Shown piece after piece: positions 1-7,304 of a DNA stretch of 41,204 nt. The notes under the pieces were generated by a model, which saw nothing but the letters and a program-made list of their open reading frames with translations, was not told the DNA's origin and did no database searches. How positions within the stretch are numbered: position 1 is the stretch's first letter; every line of letters begins with the position of its first letter. The position numbers were made by a program, and so were the translations under genes. Origin of the DNA: Rhodospirillaceae bacterium UBA6219 (lineage in GTDB: Bacteria > Pseudomonadota > Alphaproteobacteria > Rhodospirillales > Magnetospirillaceae); contig DISD01000035.1 of NCBI GenBank assembly GCA_002435715.1, forward strand, positions 33,439 to 74,642, in the 5' to 3' direction.

Positions 1-798
1 ATCGAGGCGGCCCGTGCCGGCGAAGCCGGCAAGGGCTTCGCCGTGGTCGCCGCCGAGGTCAAGGGACTGGCCAACCAGACCGGACGCGCCACCGAGGACA
101 TCCGCAACCGTATCGCCACCCTGACCCAGGAAATGGCCGCCGCGCTGAAATCCATGCAGGAAAGCAGCACCGCCGCCTCGCAAGGTCAGCAAGCGGTCGA
201 TCAGGTCACCGGCCGTTTGGGCGCCATCGCCGAACGGGTGGACGGCGTCACCGGCCATATGCGCGACATCGCCGGTATTCTGACCCAGCAAACGGCGGCG
301 GCGTCGGAAATCTCGGGGGGGTCGTTGCGCATCGCCGAATTGTCCAACCGCAATTTGGATGAAATTTCGGAAGTGCTGGAAGCCATGCAGGCCGCCGCCG
401 CCGTCCTCGACAAGCGGGTCGAGGATTTCTCCAACAACGCCTCGGCGGAAAGCATTCTGGAAATCGCCAAGAACGACCATGTCCGCTTCAAGCGTTCGGT
501 GGTGGACCGCCTGCTGGATCGATCCGAGCTGACCGCCGACAAGCTGGCCAGCCACCATACCTGCCGACTGGGCAAATGGTACGACACCGTCGAAGACCCG
601 GCGATCAAGAACCAGCCGGCCTTCGCCCGTTTGGCCGACCCGCACCGTCGGGTTCACGATCACGGCAAACAGGCCCTGCTGCTGCATAGCCAAGGCGACC
701 TGGACGCCGCTAATGCCGAGGTCGAACGGATGAACCAGGCCTCGCACGAAGTGTTGGAATTGCTGAGCGAGCTGGGCCGCGGCCTCGCCCAGGCTTGA
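1..798 (+). CDS. Methyl-accepting chemotaxis protein, C-terminal part, with CZB domain (5' end outside window)
   Basis: The frame is open from base 1, so the gene is cut by the window edge; 265 residues are visible. The first residues (IEAARAGEAGKGFAVVAAEV) are the descending arm of the MCP signalling hairpin just after its conserved tip, which contacts CheA and CheW. A long coiled coil follows. The last 110 residues form a CZB domain: an early His in HVRFKR, then HHTCRLGKWYD, then HRRVHDHGKQA, giving the three His and one Cys that bind zinc in this family. CZB chemoreceptors elsewhere respond to zinc-linked or oxidant signals such as HOCl. The ligand-binding N-terminus is not visible, so neither the stimulus nor the membrane topology can be stated. 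No methylesterase-binding pentapeptide is seen at the C-terminus. Confidence 0.93.
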   Translation: MEAARAGEAGKGFAVVAAEVKGLANQTGRATEDIRNRIATLTQEMAAALKSMQESSTAASQGQQAVDQVTGRLGAIAERVDGVTGHMRDIAGILTQQTAAASEISGGSLRIAELSNRNLDEISEVLEAMQAAAAVLDKRVEDFSNNASAESILEIAKNDHVRFKRSVVDRLLDRSELTADKLASHHTCRLGKWYDTVEDPAIKNQPAFARLADPHRRVHDHGKQALLLHSQGDLDAANAEVERMNQASHEVLELLSELGRGLAQA

Positions 799-866
799 TC
801 TGGATCATGGGAAAACCGGACGGGATCAGCCAAGCTGGTCCCGTCCTTCGCCCCTTGGAGCATCCC

Positions 867-1283
867 ATGCGCCGCCTGATCCTTGCCGCCACCGTGTCGT
901 TGATCGCCCTGCCCGCTTTCGCCGCCGAACTGACCATGTTCAAGGACCCCAATTGCGGCTGTTGCCAAGGCTGGGCCGATTACATGAAGGATGCCGGTTG
1001 GCAGACCAAGGTCATCGCCACCGAGGACATCGACAAGGTCAAACGCCAGTTCGGCGTGCCCGCCCGCATGGAATCGTGCCACACCGCCATCATCGACGGC
1101 TATGTGGTGGAAGGCCATGTGCCGGTGGCCGCCATTGAAAAGCTGTTGAAGGAACGCCCCAAGGCCACCGGCCTTTCCGCCCCCGGCATGCCCCAGGGCT
1201 CGCCCGGCATGTCGGGCGACAAGGAACCTTTCGTCGTCTACCTGTTCGGCCCCGACGGCGCCCAGCCGTTCATGCGGTTCTAA
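867..1283 (+). CDS. DUF411 family periplasmic metal-binding protein
   Basis: 138 residues. The ATG at 867 is chosen because GGAG lies 6 bases upstream and it gives a clean signal peptide (MRRLILAATVSLIALPAFAA, cleaved after AFA). The mature part carries the DUF411 hallmarks: CGCC shortly after the first strand (thioredoxin-like CxxC position), ESCHTA, the GHVP motif, and GMPQGSPGM. Family members are small exported proteins often found in copper or metal resistance loci, and the Cys, His and Met residues suit Cu(I) binding; that role is inferred. The gene starts 68 bases after the chemoreceptor, without an evident terminator between them. It converges on ppc, 44 bases away. The length is normal for the family. 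Confidence 0.88.
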   Translation: MRRLILAATVSLIALPAFAAELTMFKDPNCGCCQGWADYMKDAGWQTKVIATEDIDKVKRQFGVPARMESCHTAIIDGYVVEGHVPVAAIEKLLKERPKATGLSAPGMPQGSPGMSGDKEPFVVYLFGPDGAQPFMRF

Positions 1284-1294
1284 AGAACATTATA

Positions 1295-1324
1295 GCGGGG
1301 CTTGCCGCCCCGCCCCGCCCCCCC
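1295..1324. other. Convergent intergenic hairpin plus G-run tract (possible terminator / G-quadruplex on minus strand)
   Basis: The 44-base gap between the DUF411 gene and ppc holds a 7-bp hairpin (GCGGGGC, 5-base loop, GCCCCGC; 1295-1313). On the minus strand it also holds runs of G7, G4 and G4 separated by single C residues (1308-1324), right after the ppc stop codon. There is no T tract, so this is not a standard intrinsic terminator. The G runs could fold as a quadruplex in the ppc 3' end; this is inference only. Confidence 0.35.
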
Positions 1325-1327
1325 GGA

Positions 1328-4135
1328 TCACCCGGTATTGCGCATCCCCGTGGCCAAGGCGTTGATCGAGCGCAGCAGCGGGATTTGCCAACGCTGGCGT
1401 TCGGCCGGGTCGTCTTCCGGGGCTTCGCGGCAACGGCGCAGGGCGATGATCTGGATGTGGTTCAACGGGTCCAGATAGGGATTGCGCCGCCCCAAGGACT
1501 TGGCCAGTTGCTGGTTGTCGCCCAACAGGTCGTCGCGGTCGAACACCGCCAGCATCTGCGCCTGACAGGTTTCGTATTCGCCGGTGATGCGGCCGAAAAT
1601 GGTTTCCGCCAGATCGGCGTCGACGCACAGATCGGCGTATTCGCGGGCGATGGACAATTCCGATTTCGACAGCGACATGGCGCTGTTGGACAAAAGTGCG
1701 CGGAAGAACGGCCATTCGGCGACCATTTCGCGCAATTGCGCCAACTTGGCCGGATCGTCACCGCGCCACGCAGCCAAGGCCGAGCCGAAACCGAACCAAG
1801 CGGGAATGGTCTGGCGCGACTGTGCCCAGGCGAACACCCAAGGAATGGCACGCACCGAATATTTCGAGCGGTCACCCTTGGAACGGTGCGACGGACGCGA
1901 GCCGATGTTCAGCAGCCCGATCTCACCCACCGGGGTGCCTTCATAGAAATAGTCGATGAAGCCCGGCGTGTTGTCGGTCAGGTCGCGATAGGCGGCCTCG
2001 CCCGCCTTGGCCAGTTCGTCCATCACCGCCATGAAATCGGGGCGGTCGGGCTCGCACACCACCGACAGGCAGCGGCTGCCCTTCATCAACCCCGACACAC
2101 CCATGGTCAATTCATAGGTGGCGGTGTCGGCGTTGGAATATTTGGCCGACAGCACTTCCCCCTGTTCGGTGAACTTGATGTCACCGGCCAGGGTGCCGGG
2201 GGGCTGGGCCAGAATGGCGTCGTGGGTGGGACCGCCACCGCGACCGACCGAGCCGCCGCGGCCATGGAACACCCGGCAGGCGATACCCCGGCTGGCGGCG
2301 GTGCGGCTGATCAGACGCTGGGCCTGATACAATCCCCAGCTCGACGCCAGGATGCCGCCGTCCTTGCACGAATCCGAATAACCCAGCATCACTTCCTGGA
2401 CATTGCCCGATGCCTTCAACAACGCCCGATAGGCCGGCACGTCCAGCAGACGCACCAAGGTCGGCTCGATGGCGGCCAAATCCTCGATGGTTTCGAAAAG
2501 CGGCGCGACACGGATGTCGCAAGTCCACGACCCGTCCTGGTGGCGGCCGCACAGACCGGCGAAGCTGGCCAGGAACAGCACTTCCAGAACATGGCTGGCC
2601 TGATGGGTCATGGAAATCACATAGGCGCCGAAGGCCTGGGGGCTGATCTCGCGCCGCATCTCGGCCATGGTGCGCATCACCCGCAAGATCTCGCGGGTGT
2701 CATCGGACAGATCCTGGGCATAGAGCAAGGGCGTGCCGGGATGGGACAGCAGATCGGCCAGCACGCCGATACGCGCACTTTCGTTCAATTCGTTATAATC
2801 GGGCAAATTGGACGCCTTGGCGAACAATTCCGCCACCGCCTTGGTATGGCGGGTGGATTCCTGGCGGATGTCCAGTTCGGCCAGAAAAAAGCCGAAGCTT
2901 TTGACCAAGACGATCAGATCCTGCAATTCGGACTCGGCGATGTTGGCGTCGCCATGGCTGATCAGCGAATCGCGGATGGCCAGCAAATCGGCCATTAAAT
3001 CGTTTTCCGAGGCATAACCGGCGCCACGCCCCGGATCGGGCAGCCCATCCAACAGCGCGTCCAGGCGGCGGATCTGCTCGCCCAGCCGGTAATCCATCAC
3101 ATGCAATTTGCGGCGATAGGGTTCATAGGCATAGCGGCCGGGCTTGGCGCCGAAGGCCTGGGCCAGGATGGGGGCATCCGCGTCCATCCGCGCCTCGAAG
3201 GCGGCGGAGGGTCGCACCAATGACGCCGAATGGGTCAGTTGCAGGTGCAAGTCGTCCAGCCGACGGCGGTAATGCCACAGCACCTCACGCGATTGCATCC
3301 GCACCGCCATCTTGGTGACGTCCGAGGTGACAAAGGGATTGCCGTCACGGTCGCCGCCGATCCACGATCCGAAACGGATGAAGGCCGGCACCCGGAACGC
3401 CTTGGCGCCGCCTTCCTCGCCATAGACGTTGTCGAGCGCGCGTTCCAGATTGCGATAGACCCGGGGCACGGTGTCGAACAACGTCTCGCGGAAATAGAAC
3501 AGGCCGTTCTTGATCTCGTCTTCCACCACCGGTTTTTGGATGCGCACCTCGTCGGTTTTCCATAAGACCTGAATCTGGTTCAGGATCTGGCGGGTGACCT
3601 CGCTGCGTTGATGTTCGGCCAAGTTGGGGTCGTTCAGACGGCGCGCCTGCACATAAAGCCGGCGCTGGGCTTCCAGCACCGCACGGCGCTTGGCCTCGGT
3701 CGGGTGGGCGGTGAACACCGGCTGGAAACGCAGCGCGTCCAGCAGCACCTGCAATTGCTGGGCGCTCATGCCCTGGGCCTTCAATTCACGCAACGTGTCG
3801 TCGAACGACCCGTACCACAAGCGCTCGCCCGACAGCACATGGCGGCGACGCTGCTGGTTGGCGAAATCTTCCTCGGCGATGTTGGCCAGCAGGAAATAGG
3901 TGGCGAAGGCGCGCACCACATGGGACAGGGTGTGGGCGTCCAGCCGCCCGATCAACCGCATCAACGCCTTGCGCTTGGCCGGGTCCTCGGCCTGACGCAA
4001 CTGGATGAAGCCCTTGCGGAGCGCCTCGACGGTTTCCAACACTTGGGGGCGTTCCTGCTCGGCCAGAACCGTGCCCAGCAGATTGCCGAACAACTTGACC
4101 CGAGACCGCAGATTCTTGTCGTCGACGCGCTGCAT
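1328..4135 (-). CDS. ppc: Phosphoenolpyruvate carboxylase
   Basis: Carboxylates phosphoenolpyruvate with bicarbonate to oxaloacetate, the main anaplerotic entry to the TCA cycle; cytoplasmic tetramer. 935 residues, normal for bacterial PEPC. Visible signatures are the catalytic-His motif TAHPTEAKRR near residue 141, FHGRGGSVGRGGGP near residue 622 (glycine-rich active-site loop), the RAIPWVFAWAQSR motif, and the invariant C-terminal RNTG. The ATG at 4135 is preferred over the ATG at 4147 because a strong GGGAGG sits 4-5 bases upstream of it. The gene stands alone: tRNA-Pro lies upstream on the same strand behind a good terminator, and the DUF411 gene converges from the other side. No allosteric or promoter site could be identified. 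Confidence 0.97.
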   Translation of the reverse strand: MQRVDDKNLRSRVKLFGNLLGTVLAEQERPQVLETVEALRKGFIQLRQAEDPAKRKALMRLIGRLDAHTLSHVVRAFATYFLLANIAEEDFANQQRRRHVLSGERLWYGSFDDTLRELKAQGMSAQQLQVLLDALRFQPVFTAHPTEAKRRAVLEAQRRLYVQARRLNDPNLAEHQRSEVTRQILNQIQVLWKTDEVRIQKPVVEDEIKNGLFYFRETLFDTVPRVYRNLERALDNVYGEEGGAKAFRVPAFIRFGSWIGGDRDGNPFVTSDVTKMAVRMQSREVLWHYRRRLDDLHLQLTHSASLVRPSAAFEARMDADAPILAQAFGAKPGRYAYEPYRRKLHVMDYRLGEQIRRLDALLDGLPDPGRGAGYASENDLMADLLAIRDSLISHGDANIAESELQDLIVLVKSFGFFLAELDIRQESTRHTKAVAELFAKASNLPDYNELNESARIGVLADLLSHPGTPLLYAQDLSDDTREILRVMRTMAEMRREISPQAFGAYVISMTHQASHVLEVLFLASFAGLCGRHQDGSWTCDIRVAPLFETIEDLAAIEPTLVRLLDVPAYRALLKASGNVQEVMLGYSDSCKDGGILASSWGLYQAQRLISRTAASRGIACRVFHGRGGSVGRGGGPTHDAILAQPPGTLAGDIKFTEQGEVLSAKYSNADTATYELTMGVSGLMKGSRCLSVVCEPDRPDFMAVMDELAKAGEAAYRDLTDNTPGFIDYFYEGTPVGEIGLLNIGSRPSHRSKGDRSKYSVRAIPWVFAWAQSRQTIPAWFGFGSALAAWRGDDPAKLAQLREMVAEWPFFRALLSNSAMSLSKSELSIAREYADLCVDADLAETIFGRITGEYETCQAQMLAVFDRDDLLGDNQQLAKSLGRRNPYLDPLNHIQIIALRRCREAPEDDPAERQRWQIPLLRSINALATGMRNTG

Positions 4136-4189
4136 GAAGCCTCCCATGGGTTGACCACGGTACTCTAGCCGCCGTTTGGGAAGCCGCCA

Positions 4190-4229
4190 AATAAGAAAAC
4201 CCCAGTTGGCTTTCGCCAACTGGGGTTTA
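4190..4229 (-). terminator. Intrinsic terminator after tRNA-Pro
   Basis: On the minus strand, a perfect 13-14 bp stem (AACCCCAGTTGGC / GCCAACTGGGGTT) with a GAAA tetraloop is followed by TTTTCTTATTT. It begins a few bases after the tRNA-Pro CCA end and separates the tRNA from ppc, which must therefore start from its own promoter in the short region 4136-4190. Confidence 0.9.
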
Positions 4230-4231
4230 AC

Positions 4232-4308
4232 TGGTCGGAGTGAGAGGATTCGAACCTCCGGCCCCTGCCTCCCGAAGACAGTGCTCTACCAGGCTGAGCT
4301 ACACTCCG
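4232..4308 (-). tRNA. tRNA-Pro (anticodon CGG)
   Basis: 77 bases with the CCA end encoded (4232-4234). The acceptor stem CGGAGTG pairs with CACTCCG. The anticodon arm CTGTC-TTCGGGA-GGCAG puts CGG at positions 34-36, which reads the proline codon CCG. The T arm contains GGTTCGAATCC. All four arms pair on the minus strand. An intrinsic terminator follows directly. Confidence 0.97.
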
Positions 4309-4384
4309 GTCGCCTGCGAGGCCGTTCTTATAGCGCTTCGGCCCCCGCCCTGCAAACGGATTTTTGCCCGAAAAAACAGGTTTT

Positions 4385-4963
4385 TCAGCCCAGCAGATGA
4401 GGAATGCCGTCGGCGGCCAGAAGGGCACCCAAAACGAAGAAGGCCAAGGCCGCGACAATGTGGACGACACGCAGCGGCAGAACCTGGGTGGCGGCTTGGC
4501 CCACCAGCACGGCCGGCACGTTGGCGACCATCATGCCGAACGTGGTGCCCATGGTGACCAACCACCAATCGGGATAGCGCGCCGCCAGGGCAATGGTGGC
4601 GATCTGTGTCTTGTCGCCCATTTCCAGCAGGAAGAAAGCGATGACAGTGGTCACCAGTACGCCATAGCGCGGGGCTTTTTCCGCCTCGTCGTCATCCACC
4701 TTGTCGGGGATCAGCACCCAGATGCCCATGGCGACGAAACCGGCGGCCAGCAGCCAGCGCATGGTGTCGGGGCCGATGAGCGCGGCGATCCACGAACCGA
4801 TGATTGCGGCACCGGCATGGTTGGCGACAGTGGCGATGAAGATGCCGGCGATGATGGGCAGTGGCTTGCGGAACTTGGCGGCCAACAACAAAGCCAACAA
4901 TTGGGTCTTGTCGCCGATTTCAGCGATGGCGACGATTCCGGTCGAGACGAGAAAGGATTCCAC
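4385..4963 (-). CDS. TMEM165/GDT1 (UPF0016) family cation transporter, probable Mn2+ exporter
   Basis: 192 residues with about six membrane helices in two homologous halves. Each half carries the family's E-x-G-D-K-T motif: AEIGDKTQ at residues 14-21 and LEMGDKTQ at 113-120. These acidic residues form the cation path in the family. The GTG at 4963 is chosen because the protein then opens as VESFLVSTGIVAIAEIGDKTQ-type family members do; no strong ribosome site precedes it, so the exact start is uncertain. A yybP-ykoY manganese riboswitch fills the leader, which strongly supports manganese export as the function (bacterial GDT1 proteins such as MneA/MntX do this). The gene is monocistronic between the glnA terminator and tRNA-Pro. 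It protects the cytoplasm from excess manganese; the substrate is inferred from family and riboswitch together. Confidence 0.9.
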   Translation of the reverse strand: MESFLVSTGIVAIAEIGDKTQLLALLLAAKFRKPLPIIAGIFIATVANHAGAAIIGSWIAALIGPDTMRWLLAAGFVAMGIWVLIPDKVDDDEAEKAPRYGVLVTTVIAFFLLEMGDKTQIATIALAARYPDWWLVTMGTTFGMMVANVPAVLVGQAATQVLPLRVVHIVAALAFFVLGALLAADGIPHLLG

Positions 4964-5032
4964 GGGCGCAACATCCAGGCCGGGCAAAGACGACAGGACA
5001 CGAAGTTCCCGCCCGGCCGGACGGAACCCGTA

Positions 5033-5138
5033 TCCCATGGTCTTGCCAAGCCGAATCGGCCGGACGCGCCACGATCCCAAAGGACCAAGTCTGTTGACGC
5101 GCCCCCTTCTGTCGCGAAGGCGGCTACTCCCCAAAGGA
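5033..5138 (-). promoter_or_regulatory. yybP-ykoY (manganese) riboswitch in the leader of the GDT1 gene
   Basis: The minus strand carries the conserved blocks of this aptamer in order. GGGGAGTAG (5124-5132) opens the first internal loop, GTCAACAGACTTGG is at 5085-5098, and GGCAAGACC (5039-5047) closes the second. The outer P1 helix can form between TCCTTTGG (5131-5138) and CCATGGGA (5033-5040), with one mismatch. Hairpins lie between the blocks. Rfam class RF00080 binds Mn2+ and usually switches on manganese efflux genes, which fits the GDT1 exporter 70 bases downstream. A possible promoter upstream is TTGCGT-17-TAGTTT, which is weak. A GTTCC/GGAAC hairpin between aptamer and start codon may be the expression platform. 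Confidence 0.85.
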
Positions 5139-5177
5139 GGAAGGCAAACTAGCCCTGGTTCAGCTTTCACGCAAGCA

Positions 5178-5209
5178 AAGAAAAACCCCGCCGGCTTGCG
5201 CCGGCGGGG
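5178..5209 (-). terminator. Intrinsic terminator of glnA
   Basis: On the minus strand a 10-bp all-GC stem CCCCGCCGGC / GCCGGCGGGG with a 4-base loop is followed by TTTTTCTTT. It lies 30 bases after the glnA stop codon and insulates the manganese riboswitch from glnBA transcription. Confidence 0.92.
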
Positions 5210-5240
5210 CCGTTCGGACAATTCGTCCAGACTGCTCGGA

Positions 5241-6654
5241 TTAGACCGAGTAGTACAGGGAGAATTCCACCGGGTGCGGGGTGTGTTCGAACTTGTAGAC
5301 TTCTTCGTACTTGAGCTCGATGTAGGCCTCGATGAATTCCTTCGAGAACACGTCGCCCTTGCACAGGAAGTCGCAATCGGCGCGCAGAGCTTCCAGGGCT
5401 TCACGCAGCGAACCGCAAACGGTCGGGACCTGCTTGAGTTCTTCCGGAGGAAGGTCATACAGGTTCTTGTCCATGGCTTCGCCGGGATGGATCTTGTTGG
5501 CGATACCGTCCAGGCCGGCCATCAGCATGGCGGCGAAAGCCAGATACGGGTTGGCCGAGGGATCCGGGAAGCGGATTTCGACGCGCTTGGCTTTCGGGCT
5601 GGTGGCGTAGGGGATACGGCAGGAAGCCGAACGGTTGCGGGCCGAGTAGGCCAGCATGCACCGGAGCCTCGAAGCCCGGAACCAGACGCTTGTAGGAGTT
5701 GGTCGACGGGTTGGTCAGGGCGTTCAGCGCCTTGCCGTGCTTGATGATGCCGCCGATGAAGTACAGCGCGGTATCGGACAGGCCGGCATAGCCTTCGCCG
5801 GCGAAGGTGTTCTTGCCGTCTTTGGCGATGGACATGTGCACGTGCATGCCCGAGCCGTTGTCGCCATAGATCGGCTTCGGCATGAAGGTCGCGGTCTTGC
5901 CATAGGAAGCGGCGACGTTGTGCACGACGTACTTGTAGATCTGCATCCAGTCAGCGGCCTGCACCATGGTGCCGAACTTGCAGCCCAGCTCGTGCTGCGA
6001 GGACGCCACTTCGTGGTGATGCTTTTCGACCGGCAGGCCCATTTCGCCCATGATGGTCAGCATTTCGGCGCGCATGTCGACCGAGCCGTCCACCGGCGGA
6101 ACCGGGAAGTAGCCGCCCTTGACGCCCGGACGGTGCCCCAGGTTGCCTTCCGAGTAGTCCTTGGCCGAAGCTTCGGCGCCGTCTTCCGACGACAGCTCGT
6201 AGTAACCGATGTTCATGCCGGTCTTGAACTTGACGTCGTCGAACACGAAGAATTCGGCTTCCGGACCGAAGAAAGCGGTGTCGCCCATGCCCGATTCGGA
6301 CACATAGCGCTCGGCGCGCTTGGCGATGGCGCGGGGGTCGCGGTCATACAGCTGGCCGGTGGCCGGTTCGACGATGTCGCAGAAGATGATCATCTGGGCC
6401 TGGGCCGCGAAGGGGTCCATGACGGCGGTCGAGGCGTCGGGCATCAGGATCATGTCGGACTGGTCAATGGACTTCCAGCCAGCGATGGACGAGCCGTCGA
6501 ACATCAGACCTTCGGTCAGCATGTCCTCGTCAACGGTGCTGACGTGCTGGGCAGTGTGCTGCCACTTGCCGCGCGGATCGGTAAAGCGGAAATCGACGTA
6601 CTTGACGTCGTTTTCCTTGATCATCTCGAGGACCTTCTTGACGTTGTCGGCCAT
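5241..6654 (-). CDS. glnA: Glutamine synthetase type I, interrupted by a one-base frameshift
   Basis: Makes glutamine from glutamate, ammonia and ATP; cytoplasmic dodecamer. The ATG at 6654 has AGGA 9 bases upstream; a GTG two codons earlier (6660) is less likely. The first frame matches GlnA through KRLVPGFEAPV, then reads 67 unrelated residues to a stop at 5455. The rest of GlnA (MLAYSARNRSASCRIPYATS onward) continues in another frame from 5657 to the stop at 5241. Deleting one base at about 5658 restores a 470-residue protein, the normal length, including the adenylylation motif NLYDLPPEE (Tyr about 399). Without the repair the product lacks part of the active site and the regulatory Tyr. 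The codons on both sides are well conserved, so a sequencing error or a very recent mutation is most likely. It is second gene of glnBA, 67 bases after glnB. Confidence 0.93.
5656..5660 (-). other. glnA: Frameshift position inside glnA
   Basis: The minus strand reads CCG GTG C ATG CTG GCC TAC, where GlnA requires Pro-Val-Met-Leu-Ala-Tyr. One extra base lies between GTG and ATG; it is drawn as the G at 5658 of the plus strand. There is no homopolymer or slippery heptamer here, so programmed frameshifting is not supported. Confidence 0.9.
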
Positions 6655-6721
6655 GGTCACAATTCCTGTTTGATGTGGAAAACTAAATTACGAATGCTGA
6701 CGCATCCCAAGGCGAAAAACC

Positions 6722-7060
6722 TTAGATGGCGTCATTGCCCTTTTCGCCGGTGCGGATGCGGATGGCTTCCTCGACCGGAGAAATGAAAATCTTGCCGTCG
6801 CCGATGCGACCGGTGTGGGCCGCCTGCTGGATAGCCTCGATGGCACGTTCGACCAAGCCATCGTCGATGACCAGTTCGATCTTCACCTTGGGCAGGAAAT
6901 CCACCACGTACTCGGCGCCGCGGTACAACTCGGTATGACCCTTTTGACGACCGAAACCCTTGGCTTCGGTAACGGTCAGACCCTGAAGCCCAACTTCGTG
7001 CAGAGCTTCCTTAACCTCATCCAGCTTGAAAGGCTTGATGATCGCTTCGATCTTTTTCAT
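6722..7060 (-). CDS. glnB: Nitrogen regulatory protein PII
   Basis: 112 residues, exactly PII length, starting MKKIEAIIKPFKLDEVKEAL. The T-loop reads GRQKGHTELYRGAEY, with Tyr51 in place for uridylylation by GlnD. The C-terminal TGRIGDGKIF and ISPVEEAIRIRTGE blocks form the ATP/ADP and 2-oxoglutarate site. PII senses energy and nitrogen state and controls GlnE (adenylylation of GlnA), NtrB and, in diazotrophs, nitrogenase regulators. An earlier in-frame start would add about 27 unrelated residues; the ATG at 7060 matches the family. It is the first gene of a glnB-glnA operon, the arrangement typical of Azospirillum, Rhodospirillum and rhizobia, behind a sigma-54 type promoter. Confidence 0.97.
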   Translation of the reverse strand: MKKIEAIIKPFKLDEVKEALHEVGLQGLTVTEAKGFGRQKGHTELYRGAEYVVDFLPKVKIELVIDDGLVERAIEAIQQAAHTGRIGDGKIFISPVEEAIRIRTGEKGNDAI

Positions 7061-7114
7061 GAAACCGCGTCTCTCGAAAAGCGTGGAACCAGCGGCAAAG
7101 CGCGGGTCATCATT

Positions 7115-7131
7115 TAGCACGCATCGTGCCA
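7115..7131 (-). promoter_or_regulatory. Sigma-54 (-24/-12) promoter of glnBA
   Basis: The minus strand has TGGCACGATGCGTGCT, which fits TGGCACG-N4-TTGC with one mismatch. The invariant GG and GC are exactly 10 bases apart. Transcription would start near 7105, about 45 bases before the glnB start codon. This implies RpoN with an NtrC-type activator, as known for glnB-glnA in related bacteria. The AT-rich stretch 7141-7215 upstream could hold activator sites, but I could not define a clear NtrC palindrome there. Confidence 0.75.
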
Positions 7132-7304
7132 TTTCCGCCATCAGGAAAAATAGGGAATATGTAGGAAAACTGCCAAAGATTCTGCTGTTTTTTCGGGCAT
7201 TTAAGCCCAGATAATAGGCAGCCGAACGCCGCCCAAGGCGCAGGCTCGCCGCCGCCCCGCGCTGGTGCTAGGATGCCCGCCCCCAACCATTGGAAAGTCC
7301 GTTG

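Noticed and set aside
5455..5660. A distinct C-terminus for GlnA (67 residues after the frameshift)
   Set aside because: The residues are the wrong frame of the conserved GlnA coding region and match no protein pattern; the true C-terminus is present in the other frame.
7121..7131. NtrC site at the glnBA promoter
   Set aside because: The palindrome GCACG-ATG-CGTGC has 5 bases between GCAC and GTGC; NtrC sites have 7, and this one overlaps the promoter core itself.
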